Assembly (NCBI GenBank): GCA_025093985.1
Contig: JACAAK010000001.1
Location: 310,001-374,000 of the forward strand
Direction: 5' to 3'
From: Calvatia gigantea
Taxonomy: Eukaryota > Basidiomycota > Agaricomycetes > Agaricales > Lycoperdaceae
Length of the DNA stretch: 64,000 bases
The notes under the pieces were generated by a model that saw nothing but the letters and a program-made list of their open reading frames with translations, ran no database searches and was not told where the DNA came from. This document shows positions 47,405 to 58,540 of this stretch, in pieces. The translations under genes were made by a program, and so were the position numbers. Positions within the stretch are counted from its first letter, which is position 1. Each line of letters begins with the position of its first letter.

Positions 47405-50000
47405 TTACCGTTCACCAGCAGCGGCAAACGATGACTTCTTTGCGCCTCTTTCTTGCTTAGATTTAGTTGTCATGGCCGAACCGGATCCCCTTCCTCTTCC
47501 CTGCTTTGCTGTTCCGCCTGAACCTCGGGCGCTTGACGATCGCCCGACATTTGATATTGTACTGCTCGGACAAGCCATATCTGATCCTCAAGTAGTATTA
47601 GAAGTGGTGGTAATAAATTAAATCGGGAATAAACGGCCAACGCTCCAGTGACTCACTTTACTGCACTTGGAACAAGTTTTAGTAGTTCTGTTTGTACTCA
47701 TTATGTTTTTTGGCTTTGATCGTGCAATCAATCAGCTTGGGAAAGCTAAACGAGTACTTGTCATTCTTCGTTGGGCAGGGGAGGTCAGGGTAAGACCTAC
47801 CTGAAGCATAGCAGCCTTTCTGCTCGCACTTACGACACGTTATGCCTGTAGCCACCTCATTAGTGGCCGTTCCAAAGATTTGAGGTCATTTAATTAAGTT
47901 GCCTTCTTGGCTCGGGCAATCTGATGTGTTGTGAATGGTTATAGATAACTCTCCGAGAAAAATGCTTTTACTGTTTCCCTAGTGCCCCTCCCAATCACAC
48001 TATGTAAAACTTCGGTTGGCGTCTAACAAACTTCTAACAGTTTCACTCACCTTGAAACACTTTCTGGCTGCGGAGCTGCCACCACTGCCTTTACTTCCAC
48101 CTACACTTGCGTTAATGTCTCTTGGTGGCTCGTCATCCCACTCGAAAACCCCACAATCTCCTTCTGTGGATTCTGGCACTTCCAGAACTTTCTTCCCTGA
48201 GTTGGGCCTTCTTTTTACACACTCAGGATCAAACCCAGTGTATCATAATTACATCTCTGTGCTGGTTTATCTGGATCATCATTCATCTAGACATTCACCA
48301 AGGTTAGTGTACAGTACCTGGCAGCCCAGAGGTTGGAAAGAACACATACCTATGAATACGTTTGTTTTGTCAGAACAACCAAATTCGAGTCCATGACATC
48401 TGCCCACTTCCAGGACCTGCAATTGCCCCTCGAACATGTGTAGGACACTTTGTCTTTACTATTCACACCAGACATACTGGTCTTCTTCACTGCTGGGATA
48501 TCACATTCATACACAACAACATGCAGACTAGTTGAGCTGACAGCTGGTGACCTAGGGATATTTGCTTGTGAAGGGGGGCTTGCTGAGTTTTGTCTTGGTG
48601 CAACAGTTGAAGCTGAGACTGCTGGAGTTGGGGTCTGTGCTAGCCAACTGAGATTTTTATAGAATGAGTTCATGCTAGAAGTGTTATGTGTGTTACCTTG
48701 CTTCACAACTGGGCCTGGATTGTCTCCACTCAGGGAGAGGTTCAATGCTATAGCCCAGGAGTATATGACAAGTCTCAATGACTTCTGTACAGACTTTGGA
48801 TCACTCCCTTGAGTAGAAGTTTGCACTTGTCAGAGAAGTCTGAGTTAAGTGTCACTGCAGTCCCCAAGGTTGTTAACCTTGTAGCAGACAAGTGAAGACA
48901 AGGAAGCTTGTTACTAGAATAACCTAAGGTAATACAATGGTACTACTTAGGGTTATATACTAGCTACAGATAAGAGATGAGAGAATTATGTAGTAAATGG
49001 ATATGAGTCAATGGGAGACTACTATGGGTTAATTGGTAATATAAGGAATCACAGGGATAGGTGAAATGAATAGAGAAGAGAGGATACAAGTCATAGGAAG
49101 ACAGAGATGAGTAGATAGAAGTTTGATAATGAAGATGAAACAGGAACATGACTCAGAATGAGTTATAAGAAGTAAAGGTAGAAATACATGTGATAAATAA
49201 ATAAAGAACAGACCAGAGTATACAGAAGAAAAGAATAGGAAAGTCTAAGGGAGAGAAAGTTAATACATTTAAGGAGGAGTGAGGTTAGTCCACAGTTGAG
49301 TTCATAACAAGAAGTCAGGAAAGTTATTTTGCTTAACTTGCCTTCTACTATGTCCATTTTAAAGGTGGTGGTGGCTGTGTATTTACAGGTTGGAAGCCCC
49401 CACTGCCTCCACTCCCCCTGGTACTGTCTTATACTCTAGGGTGGACAGGCAGGACACATACCCAGACAATTATACTCCAATTATCCTGGACTACCCTATA
49501 CATCTCCTTGCTTTACTCAAGTGATTGTTTGAGCATAGCCTCTTTCAAAACTGCATGTTCACATACTTGAGCCATTCTCCTCTCCATCTACAAAAACTAG
49601 TTCAGGGATGCAGTTACTTAAGGCCAAGAGCACAAAAATGCATCTCACATCTCAGCTGCAGTTTGCTCACTCTCTTATTAAGGCCAATCTTTGTCACATC
49701 CTTCCACAAGAGCAATACCAAGCATTGAAGGACAGAGGTGTCAGGTACTTTGTCAAACCTTCCTATCCTCTCAATCACATATTCCCAGTCAGCTATGTTC
49801 TGTATATGCTGAGCAATAGTTGCATCTGTACCTGCATGCACAGGAGTTCAACAATGAAGTTTCAAGACATGAGGCAAGAGCATACCAATTCTGTTCTTAT
49901 CCATTAGTGACCAAACCCACCTCAGTGAGCAAATTCAACTTACTCATCTGTTCCTGTCTAAGTTCATAAACTGTAGGATTGAACATCTCACTGTAGAAAC
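47405..50000 (-). pseudogene. GRF zinc-finger / zinc-knuckle gene, copy B (CpG-free)
   Basis: Second copy of the gene at 40525-42667. From 50000 down: MFNPTVYELRQEQ, IAQHIQNIADWEYVIERIGR, a GRF finger near 48400-48480 (YTCSRGNCRSWKWAD), a second near 48150-48275 (GPTQGRKFWKCQNP then FEWDDEPP in the next frame), a knuckle-like TCRKCEQKGC near 47835, a knuckle TCSKCSKVSHWS near 47650, and the basic tail SNVGRSSSARGSGGTAKQGR ending at stop 47405-47407. About 48735-49328 is an insertion absent from copy A. There is not a single CpG between 48433 and 50018, while copy A has CpG where B has TpG or CpA. Stops and frame breaks make it non-functional. Confidence 0.6.
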
Positions 50001-50008
50001 TGTATAAA

Positions 50009-50138
50009 CTCAGTAACTCGTTATACGCATGAGAACTATATATTAGTCACCTGTATAAACTGGTGATAGAATGAGCTTGTGTCTGGCTACAGAAGAAAGG
50101 ATAACATACCTCAGTAACTTGTTATATGCACGAGAACT
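50009..50138. repeat. 29-bp direct repeat pair
   Basis: CTCAGTAACTCGTTATACGC... at 50009-50037 recurs at 50110-50138. The two copies differ only at three positions, each a CG in one and a TG or CA in the other. They lie between GRF copy B and the 3' end of copia-1. Confidence 0.7.
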
Positions 50139-50352
50139 GAGGTATTCAGCTAATGAGACTATGGTACTTAAGCAATATCATAAGGCAGGGTCATACACAA
50201 AAACTTTGTGTATCTAAGAGTCACAGCACTATGTTAAGTGTCCATCTATGAAATAGGTGCCCACCATGCAAGTCTAACTGGCATGACAGTAGGTGCTCTG
50301 ATGGCCAGTATGGCACTCTGGATATCTTGGAGTGGTTTGGCAATTCAATACA
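50139..50352 (-). repeat. Probable 3' LTR of copia-1
   Basis: On the minus strand the purine-rich tract TTGAAGGGG (50353-50361) is followed by TGTATTGAATTGCC at 50352, the normal polypurine tract / LTR junction of a copia element. The far end of the LTR is not determined; no second LTR copy was found to delimit it. Confidence 0.5.
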
Positions 50353-53300
50353 CCCCTTCAAATTGTGGAGAGACCGAGCTTGGAGGCGAAATGCTTTACC
50401 TTGGGTGAGGGAAGTGCCTTGGTGAATATGTCAGCAACCATGTCTTCAGTTGGGCAGTAAATGAGGTGTAGTTTTCCTTCTTCGATGATCCATCAAATGA
50501 AGTGATATCGGATGTCGATGTACTTGGTCCAAGCATAAAACTGGTGATCATGCACGAGTGCAATGGCAGACTGGTTATCAGAAAAGAGGGTTGTGGCACC
50601 AAGTTGGATGTTGAAGACTTGGGAAATGAGGGAACGAAGCCATAGTGCTTCTTTCATAGCATGTATAGCTGCAACATATTCAGACTCTGTGGTGGACAGG
50701 ATTATGAGTTCCTGTCATTTAGCACTCCATGAAACAGCACCACCGTTTATTATGAACATGAAGCCAGAAGTAGCATGATGATCCTCAGCCATGTTACCAT
50801 CAGTATTAGTATACCCTTGTAGCTCCTCGTTCGAGCCACTGTAAGTGAGCCATAAATCACGTATCCTCTTCAAATAACAGAAGACCCATTTAACGGCCTC
50901 CCAGTGAGCCTCCCCTGGGTTCTTGGAGAAACACGATAAGACTTGGACGGCATATGTGATGTTGGGATGAGTGCCAAGGGCTGTATACATAAGTGTACCA
51001 ATGGCTTCCTGATATGGGATGTATGCCATATGAGCGATGTTGGCTGTGGTTTTGGGAGTGTGGTCAGAGGTGAGGTGAATGGATAGTTCCATGGGGGAAC
51101 TGGCAGGTTTTGCATCCTCAAGGCCAAAGTGGTGGAGGGATGCATCAATATATGACCATTGGGAGAGTAGTAACTTGCCTTCCTCCTGGATCCTCTTTAC
51201 CTCAATGCCTAATAGCCAATGTAACTCCCCTAGATCTGTCACCTCTACAAAATCTGCCACCCATTTCTTAACCCAATTGATCTGTGTGAGTTTGGTACCT
51301 GCGAGCATGCAGTCGTCAATGTGAACAGCAAGGATGATGAGGTCAGGTGTGATGTTGAGAATGAACACACATGGGTCACTATCAGATCATGTGAACCCAA
51401 TGTTGTCAACCAGGATTTTGCATAGACATTGATACCAACATCACCCTGACTGCTTCAAGCCATAGAAAGTCTTGTGAAGTTGGCAGACCTTACAAGGATG
51501 TTCTGGGTCTTTGAAACCAGGTAGTTGCCACATGTAGATTACTTTATCATCAGTCAGCTTCCTATTTAGGTAAGCACCCTTGATATCAATTTGGTGAATC
51601 TCCATGTCCCGGACTGCAGAGATAGTGAAGATTGCTCAGATTGATGCAAGTTTTGCAACTGGTGCATAGGTATCGAAATAGTCAACACCTGGCACTTGGG
51701 AGAATCTCTGTGCAACAAGGCATGCCTTGTAGCAGACTGCGTTCCCTTGGGCATCTTTCTTGACTTTGTAAACCCACTTTGATCTGACAACGTTTGCTTT
51801 GGACAGCAAGTCTGTGAGTTCCCACATTCCCACTTGCATCAGTGTGGCATACTCCTCTTCCATCCCACTACACCACTGTGGCCAGTCTGGCCTCCTCATG
51901 GCCTCCTTCAAGGTTTTTGGCTCCATGGACTCTGCTTTATCCATCCCCAATGAGAATGCCCAAACTTCCTTCCAATCTGCCTCTTCAACAAAGGTAACAG
52001 TGTGGCCTTCAAGGATGTCAAGAGCTTTCTGGCTAGGATTTTGGGTTCGACATGGGTGTTCTATGGGTGTATCATCATCATCATCTGTGTTGGTGGTGAC
52101 AGGTTTTTGCTCAAGTGTAGGGTTGGTGGCAGTAGGTGTAGTGGTAGGCTCAAGGGTAGGTGCTGAATCCTTGGTACCTTCCAAGGTGAGTGTTGATTCA
52201 TGTCAAATCTCGCTTGTTAACTGATCCTCCCCTTCGAGATTTGGGTTAGCAAATGTAATGTTCCACTCAATGCAAACAGCTCCAGTGTCTGGATACAAGA
52301 TCTGCATGCCATTACTGTCATCATCGAAGCCCAACCATTTTCCTTCCTTTGTATGTGGATCCAACTTATCACCCCCTCCTTGGAAAACCCAACACACCTC
52401 GCCCCACTTGCGTAGGTCCTTCAGGTCCAGTCTCTGTTTGTATACCACCTCAAAAGGAGTTTTCCCTGCAATCACCCTTGTACTAGTCCTATTCATCAAC
52501 CATACAACATGCCAGGCACATTCCACCCATAATGATTTCAGAAGCCGTGCAACATGGTTGAGTGCTCGAACACACTCGAGGATAGTATGGTTTCAATGTT
52601 CTGCTATGCCATTGTACTGTGGAGTGTCATGGACAGTGAGTTTGACTTGAGTGCCTCGTGATTATAGATATTCATGAAAAACATTCTCTGTGTATTCACC
52701 TCTACGGTCTGAGTGTAGTGTCTTGATCCAGGCATAGAATTGTGTCTCACACCATGTCTCAAAGGTTTTATAGGCCTTTGGGACCTCTGACTTTGCTGTA
52801 AGGAACCCAATATGGGTCCACCTAGAGTAATCATCAGTAAATGTAATGTAGTACTTCTTTCCTTTTTGAGTCTCGACTGTCACTGGTCCCCAGATGTCAG
52901 AGTGAATTTCAGCAGCAAATTCCTTTGCTCCCTCACCATGGCACTCCTTTGCTACTCCTTTTTGCATTGATTTCACAAACATGTATGCCTCGCAGAAGAG
53001 TTTGGTACCCCCATCCACTTCTAGTCTCCATCCTGTCACCATTCCATCCCTGACTAACTTCTTAGCTGCATCAGGCACAATGTGACCAAGATGGCGGTGT
53101 ATCAAATTTAGTGTGAGTATCTCTCCAACAGCATTGACTTACAGTTTGTCCTCGGCCTCTCTTAGAATCCTATACAGGCCCTTTCTACTTTGTGGAATTT
53201 CTGCAATGCAGGTTCCACTTGGATCATGGATAACATACTTCCCATTTGCGAAGGTCATTGTAAATCCTGCCTCATTGAGGCGGCCAATTGACACAAGTGT

Positions 53301-53620
53301 ATAGCCAGCCTCTGGGGAGTATAAGACTTTCTTTAGCTGTAATTTTGAGGTTGTCCCTCTATTCGGTATGTCAAGGATAACATCTCCCTTGCCAATAGCA
53401 CTGAAATTCTGTTTATTTGCAGCATGGAGAGGTTGTGAGGGGGTGCTCTCAAATGTAGTGAAGGCCTTGCGATATGGGGAAATGTGTTGTGATGTCCCTG
53501 AATCAAAAATCTCAATCTGCATTGTGGTAAGTGGTTCCTGTTGGAATATAGGTAGACTTCCATTATCTTTTTCTTACAGTAGATAATCACTTCGCCATCA
53601 CGTGACATCACACTCATTCG
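50353..53620 (-). mobile_element. Ty1/copia element copia-1, decayed, CpG-poor
   Basis: Minus strand, in order: protease with DSGTS (near 53500), pre-integrase HRHLGH (near 53100), integrase core with HSDRRGEY (near 52690) and a VWLMNRT-type C-terminal part, reverse transcriptase (KLLTDD-like palm, AVHIDDC in place of the usual YVDD), and RNase H (STTESEY near 50690, KYIDIRYHF, DIFTKALP). Gag is missing upstream. The pol frame is interrupted by TGA at 50715-50717, 51387-51389, 51441-51443, 51636-51638, 52203-52205 and 52593-52595, each at a place where a CGA arginine is expected, plus two TAA stops not explained this way. Non-autonomous relic. Confidence 0.88.
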
Positions 53621-53986
53621 CTGGCCTCATACCTTGTACACCCTCAGTCTCGTTCCATGTTGACTGAGGGTAAGCAAACCATTGTTCTCCATTGTACACA
53701 CTAGCTAACTCATTCCGTAGTCTATCCTAGGTAATTACACAATCTAATATAGTCTCGTTCCACATCAACTGAGGTCTATCCTAGCCCTGTGCGTCATATC
53801 TTTCCTTTAGGTTATGGGCCCTGGTATCGCGACCTATTGAACCCGTTCACTCGTTTATCAAACTGCCGCTCATTCGTTTATACCCTCCGACATTATCCTA
53901 TCAACATTCTATTCTTTTCCCGCCATTTTCGTTACCTCTGCTATACTAGCACCTTCGAGCCGAGCAACCTCTCTTAGACCCATGTT
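53621..53986. other. Junction copia-1 / copia-2
   Basis: Contains CCCTCAGTC ... GACTGAGGG (53640-53669), a 9-bp perfect inverted repeat, and a diverged partial copy of it (CTCGTTCCACATCAACTGAGG near 53755-53780). TGGTATCGCGACC near 53822 resembles a copia primer-binding site. No copy of the TGTTGAATC LTR start of copia-2 is present, so its 5' LTR seems to be lost or replaced. Confidence 0.4.
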
Positions 53987-56900
53987 ATGTCCCAAGCTAG
54001 CCAGGCATCCAAGGTAGACTCTGATGGTCGCCAAGGATCCGCCGGTGGTAGACTTTTGTCGCCATTCGGACAATCTGAATCTGCAGACTTAGGTCGCGAG
54101 AGTCAGACCAGACAGTCCAATACCAGGACTATGTCGGTGGCTTCGGGAGGCGTTTCGGTCAAGCACGAGGAGCTGAGCACACCACCTAGGGGGAAGGCAC
54201 CGTCGAAACCCAACAAAGTCCATTGGACTCTTAATGTAGCTCACATCGAGCCTAGTCGTTATCAATACATGATGAACCTCCCCATTAAACTTAATGTGTC
54301 GAACTATAAGATATGGGTCCAGCAGATGCGGACTCAATTCCGAATCTTTGACGTTTACAACTACTGTACCGGTTCTGTTCAGGGTGACACCAACAACGCA
54401 GAACACGGTGAGAGATGGGCTCACACAAACACTATTGTCTGCGCCATACTCTCAGCCAACATGGTGGAGGATATCCAGATACAATTGGGTTATCACGAAA
54501 TTGCTGCCGATATGTGGGGGGAAGCTCAATCTATATTCGCGGGACAGTCTATGATGGATTGGAGCGCTACTTCGTGTATTGCGCCAGTCTTCTACATCAA
54601 AGAAATCACAGAACGGTTAATGTCCTCCGGCCAGATTCTTCGGAACGGCTATGTTTTAGAGGCAACCGTTAAAGGAACCACCATCCGTGATAAATCAGGA
54701 AGAGCTGTAATATCCGCCTGGCCTCATCGTTTGTTTAAAAACAACGTACATACGGTGCACACGTATGTCTTGCACAATAGCAAGGAGAACCCAGTAGCGT
54801 TGACTTTACGCCAACTTGATTATATCGATTGGCATCGTCGAATGGGACATCCTTCGGATCGCGCGCTCTCCGAGCTTCCAAAGCACGTTGAGGGCATCGC
54901 GTCAATTCCCGCACCATCTACTCGGAAAGGCATTTGCGACGGCTGTGCCAAGGGGAAAATGCATAATAACCCCTTTCCGATTAACTCCAAGCGAGCCACC
55001 GCAGTCTTTGAGCTATGTCACTCAGACTTGCTGGAACTGCCCGTCATTAGCTACCATAAATATAAATGGGCAATGACGTTCCTTGACGACTTTTCTTCTC
55101 ATGCACATGTAGTCCTCCTTCGAAAGAAGTCTGAGGCTTCTGAGAAGCTAATTCAGCTAATCAGTGCGCTCGAGAACCTCTCCGGAATGCGAGTCAAACG
55201 ACTTCGCACCGATAATGGAGGAGAATATGTCAATGAAAGGTTATTGGCAGGACTTGCGGCGCGTGGAATTACCCACGAGACCACTGCTCCCTATGCGCAT
55301 CAGCAGAATGGGAGAGCAGAGCGACTGAACCGCACCCTACACGAGAAAGCCCAAGCTATAAGGCTACAGGCATGTTTACCTGACTCGTGGTGGGAATTTG
55401 CGTTAAACACAGCTGTGCATTTATATAATCGCACACCAGTCCAGCGTCTGCAGTGGAAGACACCTTTTGAGTGTTATTCGAGGGAAAAACCAAATCTGTC
55501 CCATATCCGTGTGTTTGGATGCGGCGCGTACGTTTATCTACCCGATGAGATCCGCCCAAACAAATTGTCCGCAAAATCCGAGATTATGATCTTTCTTGGA
55601 TATAAAGGCAGCAAAAATTACGTCTTTAAGACGGTACATAATACCGCACACGGAGAGCCTGAAACTTTCCGTGACATGCTTAAGCTTCCTGAGCCTGTCA
55701 AGGCAAAATGGATGGCAGCGTGTATCGAGGAACTCGAAGCGTTGAAGAAACGCGGGGTATATGAATTGGTAGATCTTCCGAAAGGAAGGAGGACGGTTAA
55801 AAACCGTTGGGTATTTCTCGAAAAGTCTGATGGCCGCCTGCGAGCTCGCTTAGTTGCGAAGGGGTTCTCGCAGATTGAAGGCATTGACTATAACGAGCTT
55901 TTCTCACCAGTTGTCCGCTACGAGTCTGCGCGCGTAAGCTTCGCACTCGCTGCAATCCATGATTGGGATATGCATAGCGTTGATGTAAAAACTGCCTATT
56001 TATATGGCAAACTGGATGAGGAAATATACATGGAACAGCCCGAAGGGTTTCGACTTCCCGGGCAGGAAGGAAAAGTATGAAGATTGAGACGAGCGATTTA
56101 TGGCCTTAAACAAGCCGGTCGCCAGTGGTGGAAAGAATTGCATCAATCTATGATTGAGCTGGGATTTACCCGCTGCAAATCTGACTACGCTGTATATTTT
56201 CACAGACATCCAAAGACGAAAGAGCTTGTAGTAGCCATTGTCTACGTTGATGACGTGAATTTCTTGGGAAAGAAAAACTCCCCCCTCCTCAAAGAGTTGA
56301 AGGGAAAGTTCACTAAAAAGTGGGAATGCAGAGACCATGGTCCTTGTGAAGAATTCCTTGGGATGAAAATCTCGAGGAATCGCTCCAAGCGTCAAATCTT
56401 CATCCAACAGGTGAAATACCTGGATAAGATCTTGCAGCGCTTCCAGGTTCCACAATCCGCCGCGGCTAAAACGCCATTGCCAGCTGGCTTCCAATTCATA
56501 ACGAATAAGGAAACTGCATCACACCCCTTCCGTCAAAAGTACCAACAATTGGTTGGATCTTTAATGTACTTGATGATCGGTACTAGGCCCGACATAGCCT
56601 TTGCCGTAGTTAAGGTGGCACAACATGCCGCTAACCCCGCACCCGAGCACTATCGCGCTGGAATTCATGTATTAAAGTACTTGTCTATGACAAGGAACTA
56701 TGCATTGAAATATGAAGGCGATACTGGGAAATCCGCGGTGACGCTGGAATGCCTTAGTGACTCGGATTGGGCTCAAGATACAGAAACCCGCCGATCTGTT
56801 TCGGGAAATGTTTGTATGATCGCGTCTGGTGCTGTCACTTGGACTTCGCGGCGACAAAAGACGGTTTCATTATCGTCCACTGAGGCGGAATATAAAGAAC

Positions 56901-57321
56901 TGTCTGACGCTTCACGACAAGTGAAATGGCTGTCACAGCTTCTGGAGGAGCTCAATATTGAGCACCCAACTCCTATTCTCTACGGTGACAATGATGGGTC
57001 CAAATTTTGGACTGAAAATCCCATTGTTGAAAAACGATCGAAGCACGTGGATATTCATTACCACTATGTGCGAGAATTAGTCGAGGAGGGTATAATTGTT
57101 ATTGGTGATGTGTCTTCACAAGACAATCCCGCCGATATCTTTACAAAGAATCTTGGCGTAACCAAAATCAATCTCTTCCGCCCTGAATTAGGACTGATTT
57201 TTGGTTCCGATGTCGAAGCATGGGATAAAGCCGCTCGATCGTTGAAGAACTAATCTCTCTCCTTCAAGTGAGGAGGAGTGTTGAATCTCGATCCGTACCA
57301 CTATGTTGGTTCAGTCTATTT
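53987..57321 (+). mobile_element. Ty1/copia element copia-2, internally deleted
   Basis: A long open frame from ATG 53987 to a TGA at 56078-56080, continuing in the same frame to 57253. Gag-like start (MMNLPIKLNVSNYKIWVQQM) runs straight into the pre-integrase domain (DYIDWHRRMGHPSDRAL), so zinc knuckle and protease are deleted. Integrase (RTDNGGEYVNERL, HQQNGRAERLNRT), then a second in-frame deletion after KNYVF that removes the Pro/Arg-rich linker present in copia-3, then RT (VDVKTAYLYGKLDEE, VYVDDVNFLG) and RNase H (LSSTEAEYKEL, DIFTKNLG). The TGA replaces the TGG of GKVWRLRRAI. Polypurine tract AGTGAGGAGGAG (to 57278) precedes the LTR start TGTTGAATC, of which only about 43 bases (57279-57321) remain. 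CpG content is normal. Confidence 0.9.
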
Positions 57322-58538
57322 GAGTCCTCTCTTACCTGGACCAAGGGAAATCTGCTCATCATATTGCTTCTATTACTGGTCTGGGAGTCAGTACTATTTC
57401 TAGGATTCGCTCCAAACATAGATCAACACTTTCCAAATCTGTTGGTGGCCGCCCATCTAAACTTTCTCCCTCTGATATCCACTATTCTGTTCGCCTCATC
57501 ACCTCTCGCAAGGCTGACAATGCCTCCCAAGTCACCAAATCACTTCAAAATGTTATTGCCCAGCCTGTATCCACCAAAACAGTGCGCAGGGCACTCAGAG
57601 GAGCTGGAATGAAGGCTGTAGTCAAGCGGAAATGACCTAAACTTACTGCTGTCCATAGGAGGAAAAGGTTGGAGTGGGCAGAAGCACATGTTAACTGGAC
57701 CCTGGAGGACTGGAAGAGGGTTATTTGGACAGATGAGTCCAAAATCAATCGGTTTGGATCAGATGGAAGGGTTTGGGTATGGAAAAAGGCAGGAGAGGGG
57801 CTGAATGATAGATTGGTTGAGGGAACAGTCAAGTTTGGTGGAGGAAATGTGATGATCTGGGGTTGTATGCTGTGGGATGGAGTGGGGTTTGCCACTAAAA
57901 TTGAAGGGAAGATGGATGCTGACCTTTATGTTCAAATTTTGGGGGATGAACTAAAGAGGAGCATCAGGTGGTATGGGAAGAATGAGGAGGATATGGTCTT
58001 CCAACAGGACAATGACCCCAAACACAAGAGCAAAAAGGCTACAAACTGGCTAGATGAGTCTGAATTGGAGGTTATGGTATGGCCCCCACAGTCTCCAGAC
58101 CTTAATCCCATTGAACATCTCTGGACTCACCTCAAGAATAAGCTGGGAGAGTATGATACTCCTCCTGATAGCATGAATACCCTATGGGAGAGGATACAAA
58201 AGGAGTGGGATGACATAGAACCAGAAGTGTGTCAGAATCTGATAGAGAGTATGCCTAGGAGGGTCCAGGCAGTTTTACAGGCCAAGGGAGCTTATACCAG
58301 GTACTAGAATACCCATTTTGTATATAAATTTCAAGAGGGACAAAACTGTTCCAATGCACTTAAAATATTAATTAATTAATAACTCCCCTAAAACAAAGGA
58401 TTACATAATCATACTTTGCATATGATTAGATAAGATACTGGACTATCTACAATTAAATTAGGAAGTGCACAGCCACAGTAGTCCTTGAGATATGAGCTGA
58501 TCTTCTGAGAAGTTCAAAACATTGGAACGGTTTTGTCC
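57322..58538 (+). mobile_element. Tc1/mariner element, left end missing, one internal stop
   Basis: The transposase reads from about 57400: HTH part (KHRSTLSKSVGGRPSKLSPS, STKTVRRALRGAGMKA), a TGA at 57633-57635 after VKRK, then an open frame of 212 residues (57669-58307) with the DDE catalytic domain: VIWTDESKINRFGSDGR (first D), VFQQDNDPKH (second D), PPQSPDLNPIEHLW (third acid, DD34D/E spacing) and the RRVQAVLQAKG end. The stop sits where a CGA Arg would be. The left end is replaced by the truncated copia-2 LTR. A right terminal repeat (CATTGGAACGGTTTTGTCCCT followed by TA) ends at 58538. No CpG occurs from 57751 to 58527. Confidence 0.85.
58331..58538. repeat. 21-bp inverted repeat pair enclosing about 208 bp
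   Basis: AGGGACAAAACTGTTCCAATG at 58331 and, in reverse complement, AGGGACAAAACCGTTCCAATG ending at 58538. The single difference is CG against TG. The right copy looks like the Tc1 terminal repeat with TA beyond it; the left copy lies just after the transposase stop. It may be a nested internally deleted Tc1 (MITE-like) or a rearranged terminal repeat. Confidence 0.6.
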
Positions 58539-58540
58539 CT

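Noticed and set aside
48433..50018. Neurospora-type RIP as the cause of the mutation bias
   Set aside because: CpA dinucleotides remain plentiful; the missing dinucleotide is specifically CpG.
55600..55650. copia-2 linker loss as intron splicing before retrotransposition
   Set aside because: The join GTCTTTA/AGACGG does not fall at GT-AG borders in the intact copia-3 sequence.
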